DNA of 64,000 nucleotides from Mermis nigrescens (taxonomy: Eukaryota; Nematoda; Enoplea; Mermithida; Mermithidae), in assembly GCA_036768485.1 (NCBI GenBank), contig JAVLUZ010000165.1:1872075-1936074 (forward strand), in the 5' to 3' direction. A program made the translations under genes and the position numbers. The notes under the pieces were generated by a model. The model was not told the DNA's origin and did not search any database. It saw nothing but the letters and a program-made list of their open reading frames with translations. Of the stretch, positions 1 through 8,429 are shown in pieces. Position 1 is the first letter of the stretch. Each line of letters opens with the position of its first letter.

Positions 1-491
1 AAAATGTCTAAGTGATTGTAATATTTTTCATAAAAAAGCTGCGAACATTACTAACAAGGGCTAAAGAAATAAAATTTCGAATTACTACTCAAGAATGCAG
101 CTTAAGAATCGATTTTTATGGGATTTCTCGAAAACATTTTTTGAAAAATATATTATTTTTTAATGCTAATCTTCTTACCCTTTACATGTGCTGCCAGTAT
201 ATGTATTATTTAGGTGTGTGCACGAAAGTGAAACAAATTGAGAAAAAACAAACCAGAAAACTATTAAACGCACTCACTCGTAACATTCGATCGTAATATC
301 TGGTGAAACCGCCCAGCCGTTATTCGTGAAAAAACACTCGTAAAAAGTACTCGTAGAACTCGTAACTCGTAGCCCGTGGCTCGTAAATCTCAGTTTTTGA
401 TGAAACGGAAATTATTAGTACTCGCAGCTCGTACTCATGAAACCGTCATCCGTAACTCCTAATTCGTAGCTTTGTGGTGAAACCGGGCCCT
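1..491. other. Intron sequence with CTCGTA-rich patch
   Basis: No coding feature. From about 283 to 480 the hexamers CTCGTA and ACTCGT recur more than ten times at irregular spacing, mixed with GTGAAACC. This looks like a degenerate short tandem repeat, possibly the end of a mobile element. Confidence 0.5.
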
Positions 492-905
492 GGAAGCCCT
501 TTTCTGTTCATGTAGGTTTCAAAACAATTTTAACAGCAGAAACAGCTATTTTTGCATAGTTTTCTTCAATTTTCAATAAAAAAATTTCAATGTTTTGCAT
601 CAAATGCTATAAATACAGGAAATCAAGCAGTAAATCATGCTTCTGAACGTCTATCCGCCTTAATTTTGCAAATTTCTTGGCACTTCGCGCCAGATTTTTG
701 TTAAAGTCTTAGAAATTTAATGATTTTTTTGCACAAAATTGTCATAATTCTGAAAATTTAAGAAAAATATGACTTCAAAAATGATTTTATGTAAAAGTAT
801 ACAATGTAAAACACCGAAAAATGCTATTTCGCGCGTTGAGGGCAAAATTTTGGACCTGTTTTTGACTTTTTTGGAAAAGTTTGTATACCGCCCCCTCCCG
901 CTACT
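492..905 (-). mobile_element. F-family hAT-like MITE
   Basis: This segment is the reverse complement of 52613-53055. Both contain the same ordered blocks: a CAGTGGCGGAT-like end, TTACATTGTATACTTTTAC, a GGCGCGAAGCGCC-like core, and AAACCTATATCCATGAACAG or its complement. The outer end here is worn (CCCGCTACTG). It interrupts or abuts the hAT remnant that follows. Confidence 0.6.
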
Positions 906-972
906 GGATGGATCAGAAAGTACAGTAATTCTCGCATTCGTCTGCTACCATAAAACGTTCAAAGACTCTTTT

Positions 973-1370
973 TTGTAAAGCACAATCTAAAAGCAGTTGG
1001 TTATAATAGTGTGACTTTAAAGAATCTGATAAAGGATGACGACGATGATAACGCGATAGCACAACAAGGCGAAATAGATGAGGCTAACTTTGATTCAGAT
1101 GATCTAGATTTCGATGATGAATTATCTGCTTCATCAGATTGAAATAAAAATTCTGGCCAACACCAATAAACATTTGTTTTAGTTCGATAAAGTGTTAAAT
1201 ATTACGATTATTCTCTAGCTCATGTACATACAAAATATTCTAAGAGTACTATTTATGGGTATAGGTATATAAGCTTGACCTCGGCATTACCTCGGTCTCG
1301 GCCTCGGCCGAGGTACGATTTGTGTCGCCTCGGCCCGGCTCCGGAAGAACTTCTCGGTCCGATCACTGCT
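973..1370 (+). mobile_element. hAT transposon 3' end with transposase tail
   Basis: From about 973 the plus strand reads FVKHNLKAVGYNSVTLKN, then a run of five Asp and an acidic tail ending DDELSASSD and a stop at 1141. FLKHNL-type peptides end the hAT dimerisation region, and 45865-45930 has the related FLKHNLRAIVFN. The segment ends in a GC-rich CCTCGG stretch and CGGTCCGATCACTG, a plausible hAT terminus (CAGTGATCGG inverted). The 5' part is missing. Confidence 0.65.
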
Positions 1371-1434
1371 TCTAATCAATAAATTTATCCACTACATTCC
1401 ATTTTTTCCAAGCAAAATTGTAAGCTGTTTACAG

Positions 1435-2002
1435 CATAGATGTACAAGGTCAGGCTCGGTAGTGGGGGGGGGTAAAATCCCAGAAATCCAAAATGGTACT
1501 AATAGCCTATAAAAATTTTTTTGTGCTAATATCGCATTTTTGAAGCATTTTTTTGTCCATTTTGATTGCATTATACCTGTTTTAACACTATAAAATACAG
1601 AAGCTGATGAATTTTTGGCGATTTTTGAGTAAAAAAGTACATCGGAAAAATTTTGACATTTGTACTGCTTTTGTCCACAAAAAATAAGGCAAAAAAGGTT
1701 CAGTCAGCTAAAAATCGCCGGACAGTACTTGTCTGCTCTGACCCTTCCGCGGGAGTAATGCCCTCATCCCATACATGTAACCGCTCGAAATTTTGAAGGT
1801 GGGTCCCCGGCCATTTTTTGGGAGGGGGGTGAATAACCTCCAATTTTTGGCCAAAATGGCCAGAAAATTCGATTTTCTCCAAAAAATTCGAGGACCAACA
1901 ATTCGCTGGCTTGATGAGTGGGGAGGGTAACGTCCGACTCTAGGTGAGGGGATTCCCCCATCCCCCTGTTACATGCACGCCTCACCCCTATGTGCACGTG
2001 TG
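1435..2002. mobile_element. G-family hAT-like MITE with 8-bp TSD
   Basis: Runs from CATAGATGTACAAGG to CCTATGTGCACGTGTG and is flanked by perfect 8-bp GTTTACAG repeats (1427-1434 and 2003-2010). A second copy is at 56004-56430. It is split by a nested D-family element at 1770-1979. Its right TSD lies about 80 bases from the donor of the last visible COPA exon. Confidence 0.8.
1770..1979. mobile_element. D-family MITE nested in G element
   Basis: Starts CATACATGTAACC and ends GTTACATGCACG, with 8-bp flanks CCTCATCC and CCTCACCC (one mismatch). The uninterrupted G copy at 56004-56430 shows this stretch as an insertion. The body has the G-rich D-family sequence (GGCCATTTTT and GGGGGATCCCC-type blocks). 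Confidence 0.75.
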
Positions 2003-2091
2003 GTTTACAGGTTACACCCTACCGTTTTTGTGCACCAAAATAAAGATGGTCAACACAGAATTTTTGGAAAACCAAATTCAAAATATTGCAC

Positions 2092-2302
2092 CTGCAACCG
2101 CTCAATCAGCTGATTCAATTTTTCACCGACTGCCGGCAAACCAGTTTTGCCCGAGGCGTCTTTCCAGTTTCGAAGCGGATAGGCGAAATTCGACTCTAGG
2201 ATGGGAGAACATTGAAAAGCCACTTTGGAACGAGCGAAAAGGAAAGAAAATAGCGGCTTGAAAGGGGCGAAATTTATGACGCCGAGCTGATCGTTCAAAA
2301 GT
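2092..2302 (-). CDS. COPA: COPA exon: C-terminal domain, first part
   Basis: LLNDQLGVINFAPFKPLFSF, LFARSKVAFQCSPI, then YPLRNWKDASGKTGLPAVGE and KLNQLIERLQ. This corresponds to the start of the epsilon-COP-binding C-terminal domain; the family reads YPNRNWKDAG-KNGVPAVG. Acceptor ATTTTTAG|A, donor TTGCAG|GTGCAA, phase 0 out. No continuation was seen in 1-2091, so the remaining roughly 170 residues must lie past the left edge. Confidence 0.95.
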
Positions 2303-2333
2303 CTAAAAATAGAATGATATGCAAGCGGACAAG

Positions 2334-2568
2334 TAACGGCTCGAAATTTTGGGTGCGGGTCCTAAGCTCACGTGGGCGGGGAAGGGGGATATGCACCCCC
2401 TAGGAGACCGAATACCCCAGAATTCAATTTTTTAAAAGTTTTTCGTTTTTTAACAATTTTTTGACGTTGAAAAATAAACGTTGATTTTTGCAATATCACC
2501 ATTTTTAAGCCCATTTTTTTATACCTTTGAAAAATCTGCACACCCCCAAAAGAATTGAATCTTTCACA
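2334..2568. repeat. D-family fragment
   Basis: Begins AAGTAACGGCTCGAAATTTT, the usual inner edge of D elements, followed by G-rich and CCCCC-rich blocks. It has no clear terminus on the left. Its right part is interrupted by the inverted-repeat element at 2569. Confidence 0.5.
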
Positions 2569-2799
2569 TTATCTTACCCTTCCCCCACGAAATTTATTAC
2601 TTTATTATTTCAACAACACTTTACACAACAATATGCAATGTAATTTATGGACAAGGCCAGAATGCAGCAGTGTTTTTGTATGTGTAATTATACAAATAGT
2701 GTAATCTGTGTTTCAATAAGTTACATTGTGTGATAAAGTAATAAATTTCGTTTTTTAAATATAAATAATTTTAAATTTCGTGGGGGTAGGATAATGCAA
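2569..2799. mobile_element. Small inverted-repeat MITE
   Basis: Left end CATTATCTTACCC...CCCCCACGAAATTT is mirrored at the right by AAATTTCGTGGGGG...TAGGATAATG. The inner ACGAAATTTATTACTTTAT is also present inverted. No transposase. Superfamily not determined. Confidence 0.6.
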
Positions 2800-2905
2800 A
2801 AGAGCCAAAAAATTTGGCGCTGCCGACCTATGGTCCTCGGCCATTTGCTGGGGGAGGTAAAATGACCTATAATTTTTGACCAGAAACGGCGATTCATATG
2901 TATAT

Positions 2906-4260
2906 TTCTATCACATAATTTTTATATAATATTTACATAATGATACAATTAGTAATATTAGATGGGAACTGACATGGAATACGACTAGACAGGAATTTGA
3001 AAATTGATATTTAAAATTATTTTTAAAATGAATGAATCAATTAATTAATCATAAATCTTTATTCGATTCTTTTATAGTGTTGAAAAGACTAATAAAATTA
3101 ATCATATGTCATACCAGCACAGCATGGGGATTGTGGAGGGATGAAACCTAAATAATTTTGTATTAAAAACACCGTTGATGATCCTTCTTCCTGGCCACAA
3201 ATGGCCATGGGGGGATTGTGACCCCAGAAGTTGAAATACATACCCCTGCAAATTACTGTTGACCCCAGAATTCTATTTTTAGTTATATTTTTGACGATTT
3301 ACCTACTTCTTGACCCCCTAGAATTTAGGTGCTGCATATTTAAAATTTTTGTTACATAAAATAAACTAAATAATAAATATCGTTATGTTTTTAAACTACA
3401 AAATTGATAAAAAATTCTCATTATCCGCTTTCAAAAATATTTTGTATCTTCGCTTTTTTCATTTATTTACGATATGTACATCAATAATATATTCAGTTCA
3501 GAAGTGAAATACATCACATAGTGTCTGTCTCCTCAGGCAGGCATATAGTTAAAAAATATTGCCCGTTCTATTATTTCGCGCAAATTTTATTCTGACCAGC
3601 CAGCTTTCGTCGCAATTTTTCTTGTTCAATTTAAGTACTTATATATGTGTATCTACCATTTTGTATTTATTCTATTCAGCGGACATACACCTACACACAC
3701 ATGTAATAAAGGCAAGGCTTGAAAACAACAAACAAATTTTTACCTCCTAATATTTTAATACACAAGCTCACAAAGATTTTGCTCGCGTTCCCTAGGTCTA
3801 TATGATTTTTAAATCTTTTGCTCTTTATTGGCGATGAATTTCTTTTAAAACGCCGATCGTTCTCAGCCTGAAATTAATTTTAAAATGCCCTTTTGCGGCA
3901 GAGCAATATGCAATTGATCGCAAACAGGAAATACTATTTTCTTCCATTTTTATGCCCATTATCTCTTAGATGAGATTCCAATGGAGGAAACGAGAATTAT
4001 AATGATATGCACGAAAAATTCCAATCTATTTTTCTCGACTGGACCTGCATCATGCACACACTTTGAGACGCACGCATGCAAAAAATCAAAGCAGTGTGAC
4101 AAAAAACGCAATATGCTAGCTGCGATCTACTAAGGCCGAACGCAATTTTAATATGACCGAACACGCGTGGCTACGGTAGAAGCGCTTATGTTCTACTGTA
4201 GTTGGTCAATCGTAGTAGATCACAGCGGCGCTGCGTTTGCAATTTCCGTGACAAGAACTG
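2906..4260. mobile_element. Truncated copy of Tc1-type foldback element
   Basis: A direct repeat, with small indels, of 9871-11265. It ends CCGTGACAAGAACTG followed by TA, the complement of the CAGTTCTTGTCACGG terminus at 8753. The left arm is absent. Its end lies 41 bases from the COPA donor at 4301. Confidence 0.75.
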
Positions 4261-4301
4261 TACACGGGAGGCCGTAAATTTTCCAATAAATCATTTCCAA
4301 C

Positions 4302-4543
4302 CTGAACGCCGATTCGAAAGATCCGGCCGCCACGTGATCGGCGACCAATCGCGACTGCTGCGTCCAGAAATGGCGCGGCGACAAGCCGCGCGTCGGCGCG
4401 GCGTTGGCCGCCGATGCGCGACCAGCCGCAGCGTCGCCGCGCGTCGGCGACGCGCCTTCGAGCGCCAATTCGACGTCGGCGTCTTCGACTTCCCAGCCGC
4501 CGCCTTCGGCCGTCGGCGACGTTGGCGAGCGACTGACGGCGTC
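4302..4543 (-). CDS. COPA: COPA exon: linker and start of C-terminal domain
   Basis: DAVSRSPTSPTAEGGGWEVE, DADVELALEG, an Ala/Arg/Pro-rich stretch, then SPRHFWTQQSRLVADHVAAG and SFESAFR. It aligns with the family's GGGWDVEEDLELP and LPVDHILAGSFETAMR. Acceptor TTTTTAG|GAC, donor TTCAG|GTTGGA; two bases carried. Very GC-rich, so other frames also stay open as arginine-rich strings that are shadows. A Tc1-type terminus lies 41 bases past the donor. Confidence 0.94.
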
Positions 4544-4618
4544 CTAAAAATCGCGTAGCGCGATGAAACCGCATAGGGACGGAAATTTAATTAGGCGAGA
4601 AATATTATTAGTTGAAAT

Positions 4619-5793
4619 CAAAGACGCGCAGCATGGGACTTTTAAGGGGTGGAGTGAAATCTTGAAGTGTCTGTTTTGAGCTCAAACATGCTGGTTACGC
4701 TTCAAAAAGAATACGTGTTCATGGAAGGGGGTTTGGGAGGGGTTTCGACCCCCCAAATGGCAACTAACCCCCGCACAATGGCTGCAACCGACACCAGAAT
4801 TGTCGATTTTTTTTTGCAGAAGTTGGTGAAAGTTGTGAAAAATGTGTGCCTTTATAGGCATTTTCAACTCATTTTTAGCTCAAAAACCTCAAATTTTCGG
4901 CGCTTCGCGCCATATGCACATTTTTTGATTACATTTTGTTCAATTAACTGAATTTTTCCAGATTTTTCTGGAGATTTCTTTCACAATTTTATGTTCTAGA
5001 ATGAGCGAATATTATCATAAACGTCAAAAACAGTGTTTTTGACGTGCACTCATCGTTTTTTAGCACCAAAAAGGAACTTTTTATAAAATTTTTGGGCCTG
5101 ACCCTTCCCCCAAAATCCCATGCTGTACATGTATGGTCAAAAACATACTTTTTCAGCATATTTTCTACGATGCTTTATCTTTCTGGAGCAGGGGCGGATT
5201 TAAGGGGGCGGGAGGAAGGGCTGGCCGTCCCCATTGGCCAAAAATATTTGGCAAGATAAAGAATGGATATGTAATTTGCGATGATTTTTGGTCGCCAGTG
5301 ATCATAATTTATCAAAATTTTCCGGCGCTTTGCCTATTAATGACTTATATTTACTTTCTTTGCGACCTGGAAATCTGATTTTTTAGCACAAAATAGTCGA
5401 AAATCTAAAAAATTTTCGCAAAAATGTTGCGTCAAAAACGATTTTAAATAAAAGCAGACGGTGTAAAACGCCGAAAAACGCTATTTCGCACGTAAAGAGC
5501 AAAATTTGTGAGCCTATCTTTGGCCATTCTCGGAAAAGAGCGTAGAAAACATGAGAAAATTTCAAAAAAAGAACAAAATCGAATAAATTGAACAAAATAT
5601 AGTCAAAAAATGAGTATGTGGCGCCAAGCGCCGAAAATTCGACACTTACCGGCAAACACATAGGGAAAACCGCTTAAAACAGCCCCTTCTGTACAAATTT
5701 TTCGGACATGTTTCAGAGAAATCGCGAATTCTGGGAAGGGGGTAAAAACTTTCCGAGTGGGAGAAGCCACCAAAACCCACGAGATCATGTATA
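4619..5793. mobile_element. C-family hAT-like MITE containing two nested inserts
   Basis: Flanked by perfect 8-bp GTTGAAAT (4611-4618 and 5794-5801). The left part has GCAGCATGGG and the GTGAAATCTT block; the right part has the GAACAAAATATAGTC block, the GGCGCCAAGCGCC core, and GAGATCATGTATA. It is interrupted by a second C copy (about 4719-5136, ending CATGCTGTACATGTATG) and an F-like element beginning CAGGGGCGGATTTAAGG at 5181. Confidence 0.75.
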
Positions 5794-5801
5794 GTTGAAA
5801 T

Positions 5802-6115
5802 CACTGTTTTTTGTACGGGACAAACAAAAATTTTGAGGCTCGTACAAAGATTTTTGGAGCGATCTCTGTACACCTTTGTACACAAAGTAGGCAAGCACGT
5901 ATCTCTGGGGAATGGGGGGTTCGACCCCCCAAAATTCAGAAAAATTGGAAAAATAGGACTTTTTAAACCTTATTTTGTGCTATTTTTGTCCTTTTTGAGC
6001 TTGGTCCCCCAAAAATCGGTGTTGGCGCCCCTCCAAAAATAGGACGGCCAGCTACGTGCCTGAAAGTAGGCAGTTTAAGACCGATTTTCCATCGTACAAA
6101 AAATCGAAGTTTAAA
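5802..6115. mobile_element. B-family fragment carrying an A-family MITE
   Basis: Starts CACTGTTTTTTGTACGGG, a B-family terminus, with the GTACAAAGATTTTTGG block. At 5892-6062 it is interrupted by an A-family MITE flanked by perfect 8-bp AAAGTAGG (5884-5891 and 6063-6070). B-like sequence (CATCGTACAAAAAATCG) resumes afterwards. Confidence 0.7.
5892..6062 (+). mobile_element. A-family hAT-like MITE (171 bp)
   Basis: Termini CAAGCACGTATCT and AGCTACGTGCCTG with perfect TSD AAAGTAGG. The body contains the family blocks CAGAAAAATTGGAAAAATAG and GGACGGCCAGCTACG. No coding capacity. Confidence 0.85.
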
Positions 6116-6359
6116 AAACAGCGGTTGAAATACAAACAGACAGATTATGAGTTAAGTATCATGGAATTTTTAGAAAACTTGAATATTTCTCTTAGATTTT
6201 TTCCATATTTTTATATTATACGAAGAAGGTATTTTTTATTTGAATATACATGCGGGAAGATTTTGAGCTAAATATTGATGAATTTTGAAAAAAACTGAGT
6301 TTTTTCAGAATTTGTTTCAATTTTTATAGTGTACATAATCAGAAATGCCAAAAAATACA

Positions 6360-6655
6360 TGCCATTGATGCATGCACAAGGTCAAAAGTTCTGGGAGGGA
6401 ATAAACCGGGTTCCCTGGAAGCGGGGGGGCTGGTAAATGAGTAATTTTTTAACCAATTTAATGTCAAATTTTGAAAAATTTTGATACTTAGTTCGTTTTA
6501 TTTCATCCCCAATAAATATTTATGATTAAATTTGCACGAAAAAATAGCGATAAGGGCGATTAAATGACCTGCGCAACATCAAAAATATAGAGAATAATAA
6601 AAGAAAATTGTCTCGATGAATTATTTAAACAGTCTATTTCTCGAAAAATTAGTGT
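6360..6655. other. Intron with partial G-like repeat
   Basis: Contains TGCACAAGGTC and a GGGGGGG tract, as in the G family, then AT-rich unique sequence. No gene seen. Confidence 0.4.
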
Positions 6656-6659
6656 ATGT

Positions 6660-7066
6660 CATACATGCACAGCATGGGAATTCTGGAGGGGGGGGATGAA
6701 AAGCTAAAGTGCCTTTTTTGGGCCCAAAAATGGCCGGTACGCGTTAAAAAACATCGTTTTTTGGCGTTTCTGACGATACTCTATCCTTCTAGAGCATAAA
6801 ATCATGAAAAAAATTTCGAAAAAAGTCGAATAAATTGACCAATATATCGCTTAAAACATGAATATATGGCGCGAAGCGCCGAAAATTTAGGCGATTTTGA
6901 GCAAATAGATAGCCAAAAACCCTTAAAAAGACATTTTTTCTACCAATTTTCAGGTAAGTTTAGGAAACTTTTGAGAAATCGCCAATTCTGGCGGGGGGTG
7001 AAAAATTTTTTTGCGGGGGATGAAAAATGATTCTGCGAGGGGTGAAACCCCCCAAGATCATGTATG
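6660..7066 (-). mobile_element. C-family hAT-like MITE (407 bp)
   Basis: Termini CATACATGCACAGCATGGG and GATCATGTATG, flanked by perfect 8-bp GTGTATGT (6652-6659 and 7067-7074). Internal GGCGCGAAGCGCC palindrome near 6867 and AAATTGACCAATATATCGC blocks match 36992-37379 in reverse orientation. Confidence 0.88.
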
Positions 7067-7128
7067 GTGTATGTACCAAAAACTATACTGTTAGACGTCA
7101 TTTAACGCTTTTTTCATAGTTCGAGCAA

Positions 7129-7302
7129 CAGGCACGTAGCTGGCCGTCCTATTTTGGGGGCTACCAACACCGATTTTGGGGGTTTAAGCCCAAAAAGGCC
7201 AAAAATACCCCAAAATAACGTTCAAAAAGTCCTTTCCGATTTTTCTGAAATTTTTTTTGGGGGGGTCCGAACCCACCCCCATCCCCCAAAGATATGTGCC
7301 TG
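7129..7302 (-). mobile_element. A-family hAT-like MITE (174 bp)
   Basis: CAGGCACGTAGCTGGCCGTC to GATATGTGCCTG, flanked by perfect 8-bp TCGAGCAA (7121-7128 and 7303-7310). Confidence 0.88.
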
Positions 7303-7481
7303 TCGAGCAACAGGTTTGGTTCTAAAACGGCCTGAGGGGGTTATGCCTGCCAAAAGTCCGGGTAGAGATACCCCCACACAGTATGCACGTGTGATGCCAT
7401 TCTAATACTTGTGGTACCATTTGCTAACGCAGTTTTGCATTTAGCATTTAGCACGGTGGATTTGGGAAGAGGGTTCCGTCC

Positions 7482-7881
7482 CATACATGATCTTAGAGGT
7501 TTCTCCCCCAGAAAACTTTTCACCGCCCCCCCCCCCCCTCAAACAAAATTTTTCATCCCCCATTGCCAAAATTCGCGATTTTGCAACAGTTTTGAAAAAT
7601 TCGTAGAAAAGGCGCTCCTTTAAGCATTTTTAGCTACCTTTTTACTCGAAATTGTAAAATTTCCAGCGTTTCGAGCCATAGGCTCATTTTTCGACAGTAT
7701 TTCCTTCAATTTATTCGACTTTTTTCATTTTGTTTTGAAATTTTTCAATGCTTTTATGCTTTAGAAGAATAGAACATCATAAGAAACGTCGAAAACGATG
7801 TTATTGACGCGTATTCACCGGTTTTAAGCCAAAAAAGGCACTTTAAACCCCCCAAGAATTATCGAGCTGTGCATATATATG
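7482..7881 (+). mobile_element. C-family MITE
   Basis: CATACATGATCTTAGAGG at the left; GAGCTGTGCATATATATG at the right. Imperfect flanks TTCCGTCC/TTACGACC (6 of 8). The core GCGTTTCGAGCC is a mutated palindrome. Confidence 0.7.
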
Positions 7882-7888
7882 TTACGAC

Positions 7889-8116
7889 CGTAGGTGGGCG
7901 GCACTAATATTCTGGGGGTGCAATATTTTTCAATGGTCAAAAAATAGCCCTAAAAATAATGGTATAGCGAAAAAACACCACTATCCATTAACATCAAAAA
8001 ATTGCGAAAAAAATTTATCGAAAATTATATTCTAGGGGGTAGGGGTATTTTTGTTTCTGGGGGATCTTTTAGTTTCTCGGAGAGGGGGTGCATAACCCTC
8101 CCCACGCCCAGGTGTG
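7889..8116 (+). mobile_element. H-family MITE next to a COPA splice donor
   Basis: Shares ordered blocks with 59353-59617 (GTGGGC-GCAC, GGCGAAAAAACACC, GGGGGTGCATA, CCCACGCCCA-GTGTG). Flanks GTTACGAC/GTAACGAC (7 of 8). Ends 35 bases from the donor at 8151. Confidence 0.65.
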
Positions 8117-8151
8117 GTAACGACCCCTATGCCAATGAAGTAGTCACTTAC

Positions 8152-8333
8152 TCTGAACGCGTCGGCGTCGCGTTCACCGTCGACGTCCAATTCGTCGGAT
8201 TCTAAATCCAACTGGACCTCGTCGCCCCACGCGCCGGCGGCTGCGGCGACGTCGACGCCGACGTCGTCGACGGCAGCCAAAGCGCCGGCGACTCGGTTAG
8301 CGTCGTGTTTACCAGGCTTAGCAGCTAACATGG
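8152..8333 (-). CDS. COPA: COPA exon: acidic linker, first part
   Basis: SMLAAKPGKHDANRVAGALA, AVDDVGVDVAAAAGAWGDEV, then QLDLESDELDVDGERDADAF. The family pattern G-WG-DAELQLDEDG is recognisable in AWGDEVQLDLESDE, although most of this linker is poorly conserved. Acceptor CTTACAG|CC, donor AGA|GTAAGT (consensus). An H-family element ends only 35 bases beyond the donor. Identity rests on position, phase and this motif. Confidence 0.9.
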
Positions 8334-8429
8334 CTGTAAGTGAAAAAAATTGATTTTATCGAACACACACACACACACGACAGAAGGAATAAATATAAAA
8401 CAATAAAATAAATTTAGGACTAGTGTAAA

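Noticed and set aside
1700..1997. Next COPA C-terminal exon on the minus strand
   Set aside because: The open frames here fall within the G and D mobile elements and do not resemble the alpha-COP C-terminal domain.
4202..4574. Arginine-rich ORFs on both strands
   Set aside because: They are out-of-frame readings of the GC-rich COPA exon 4302-4543, whose true frame joins in phase to neighbouring exons.
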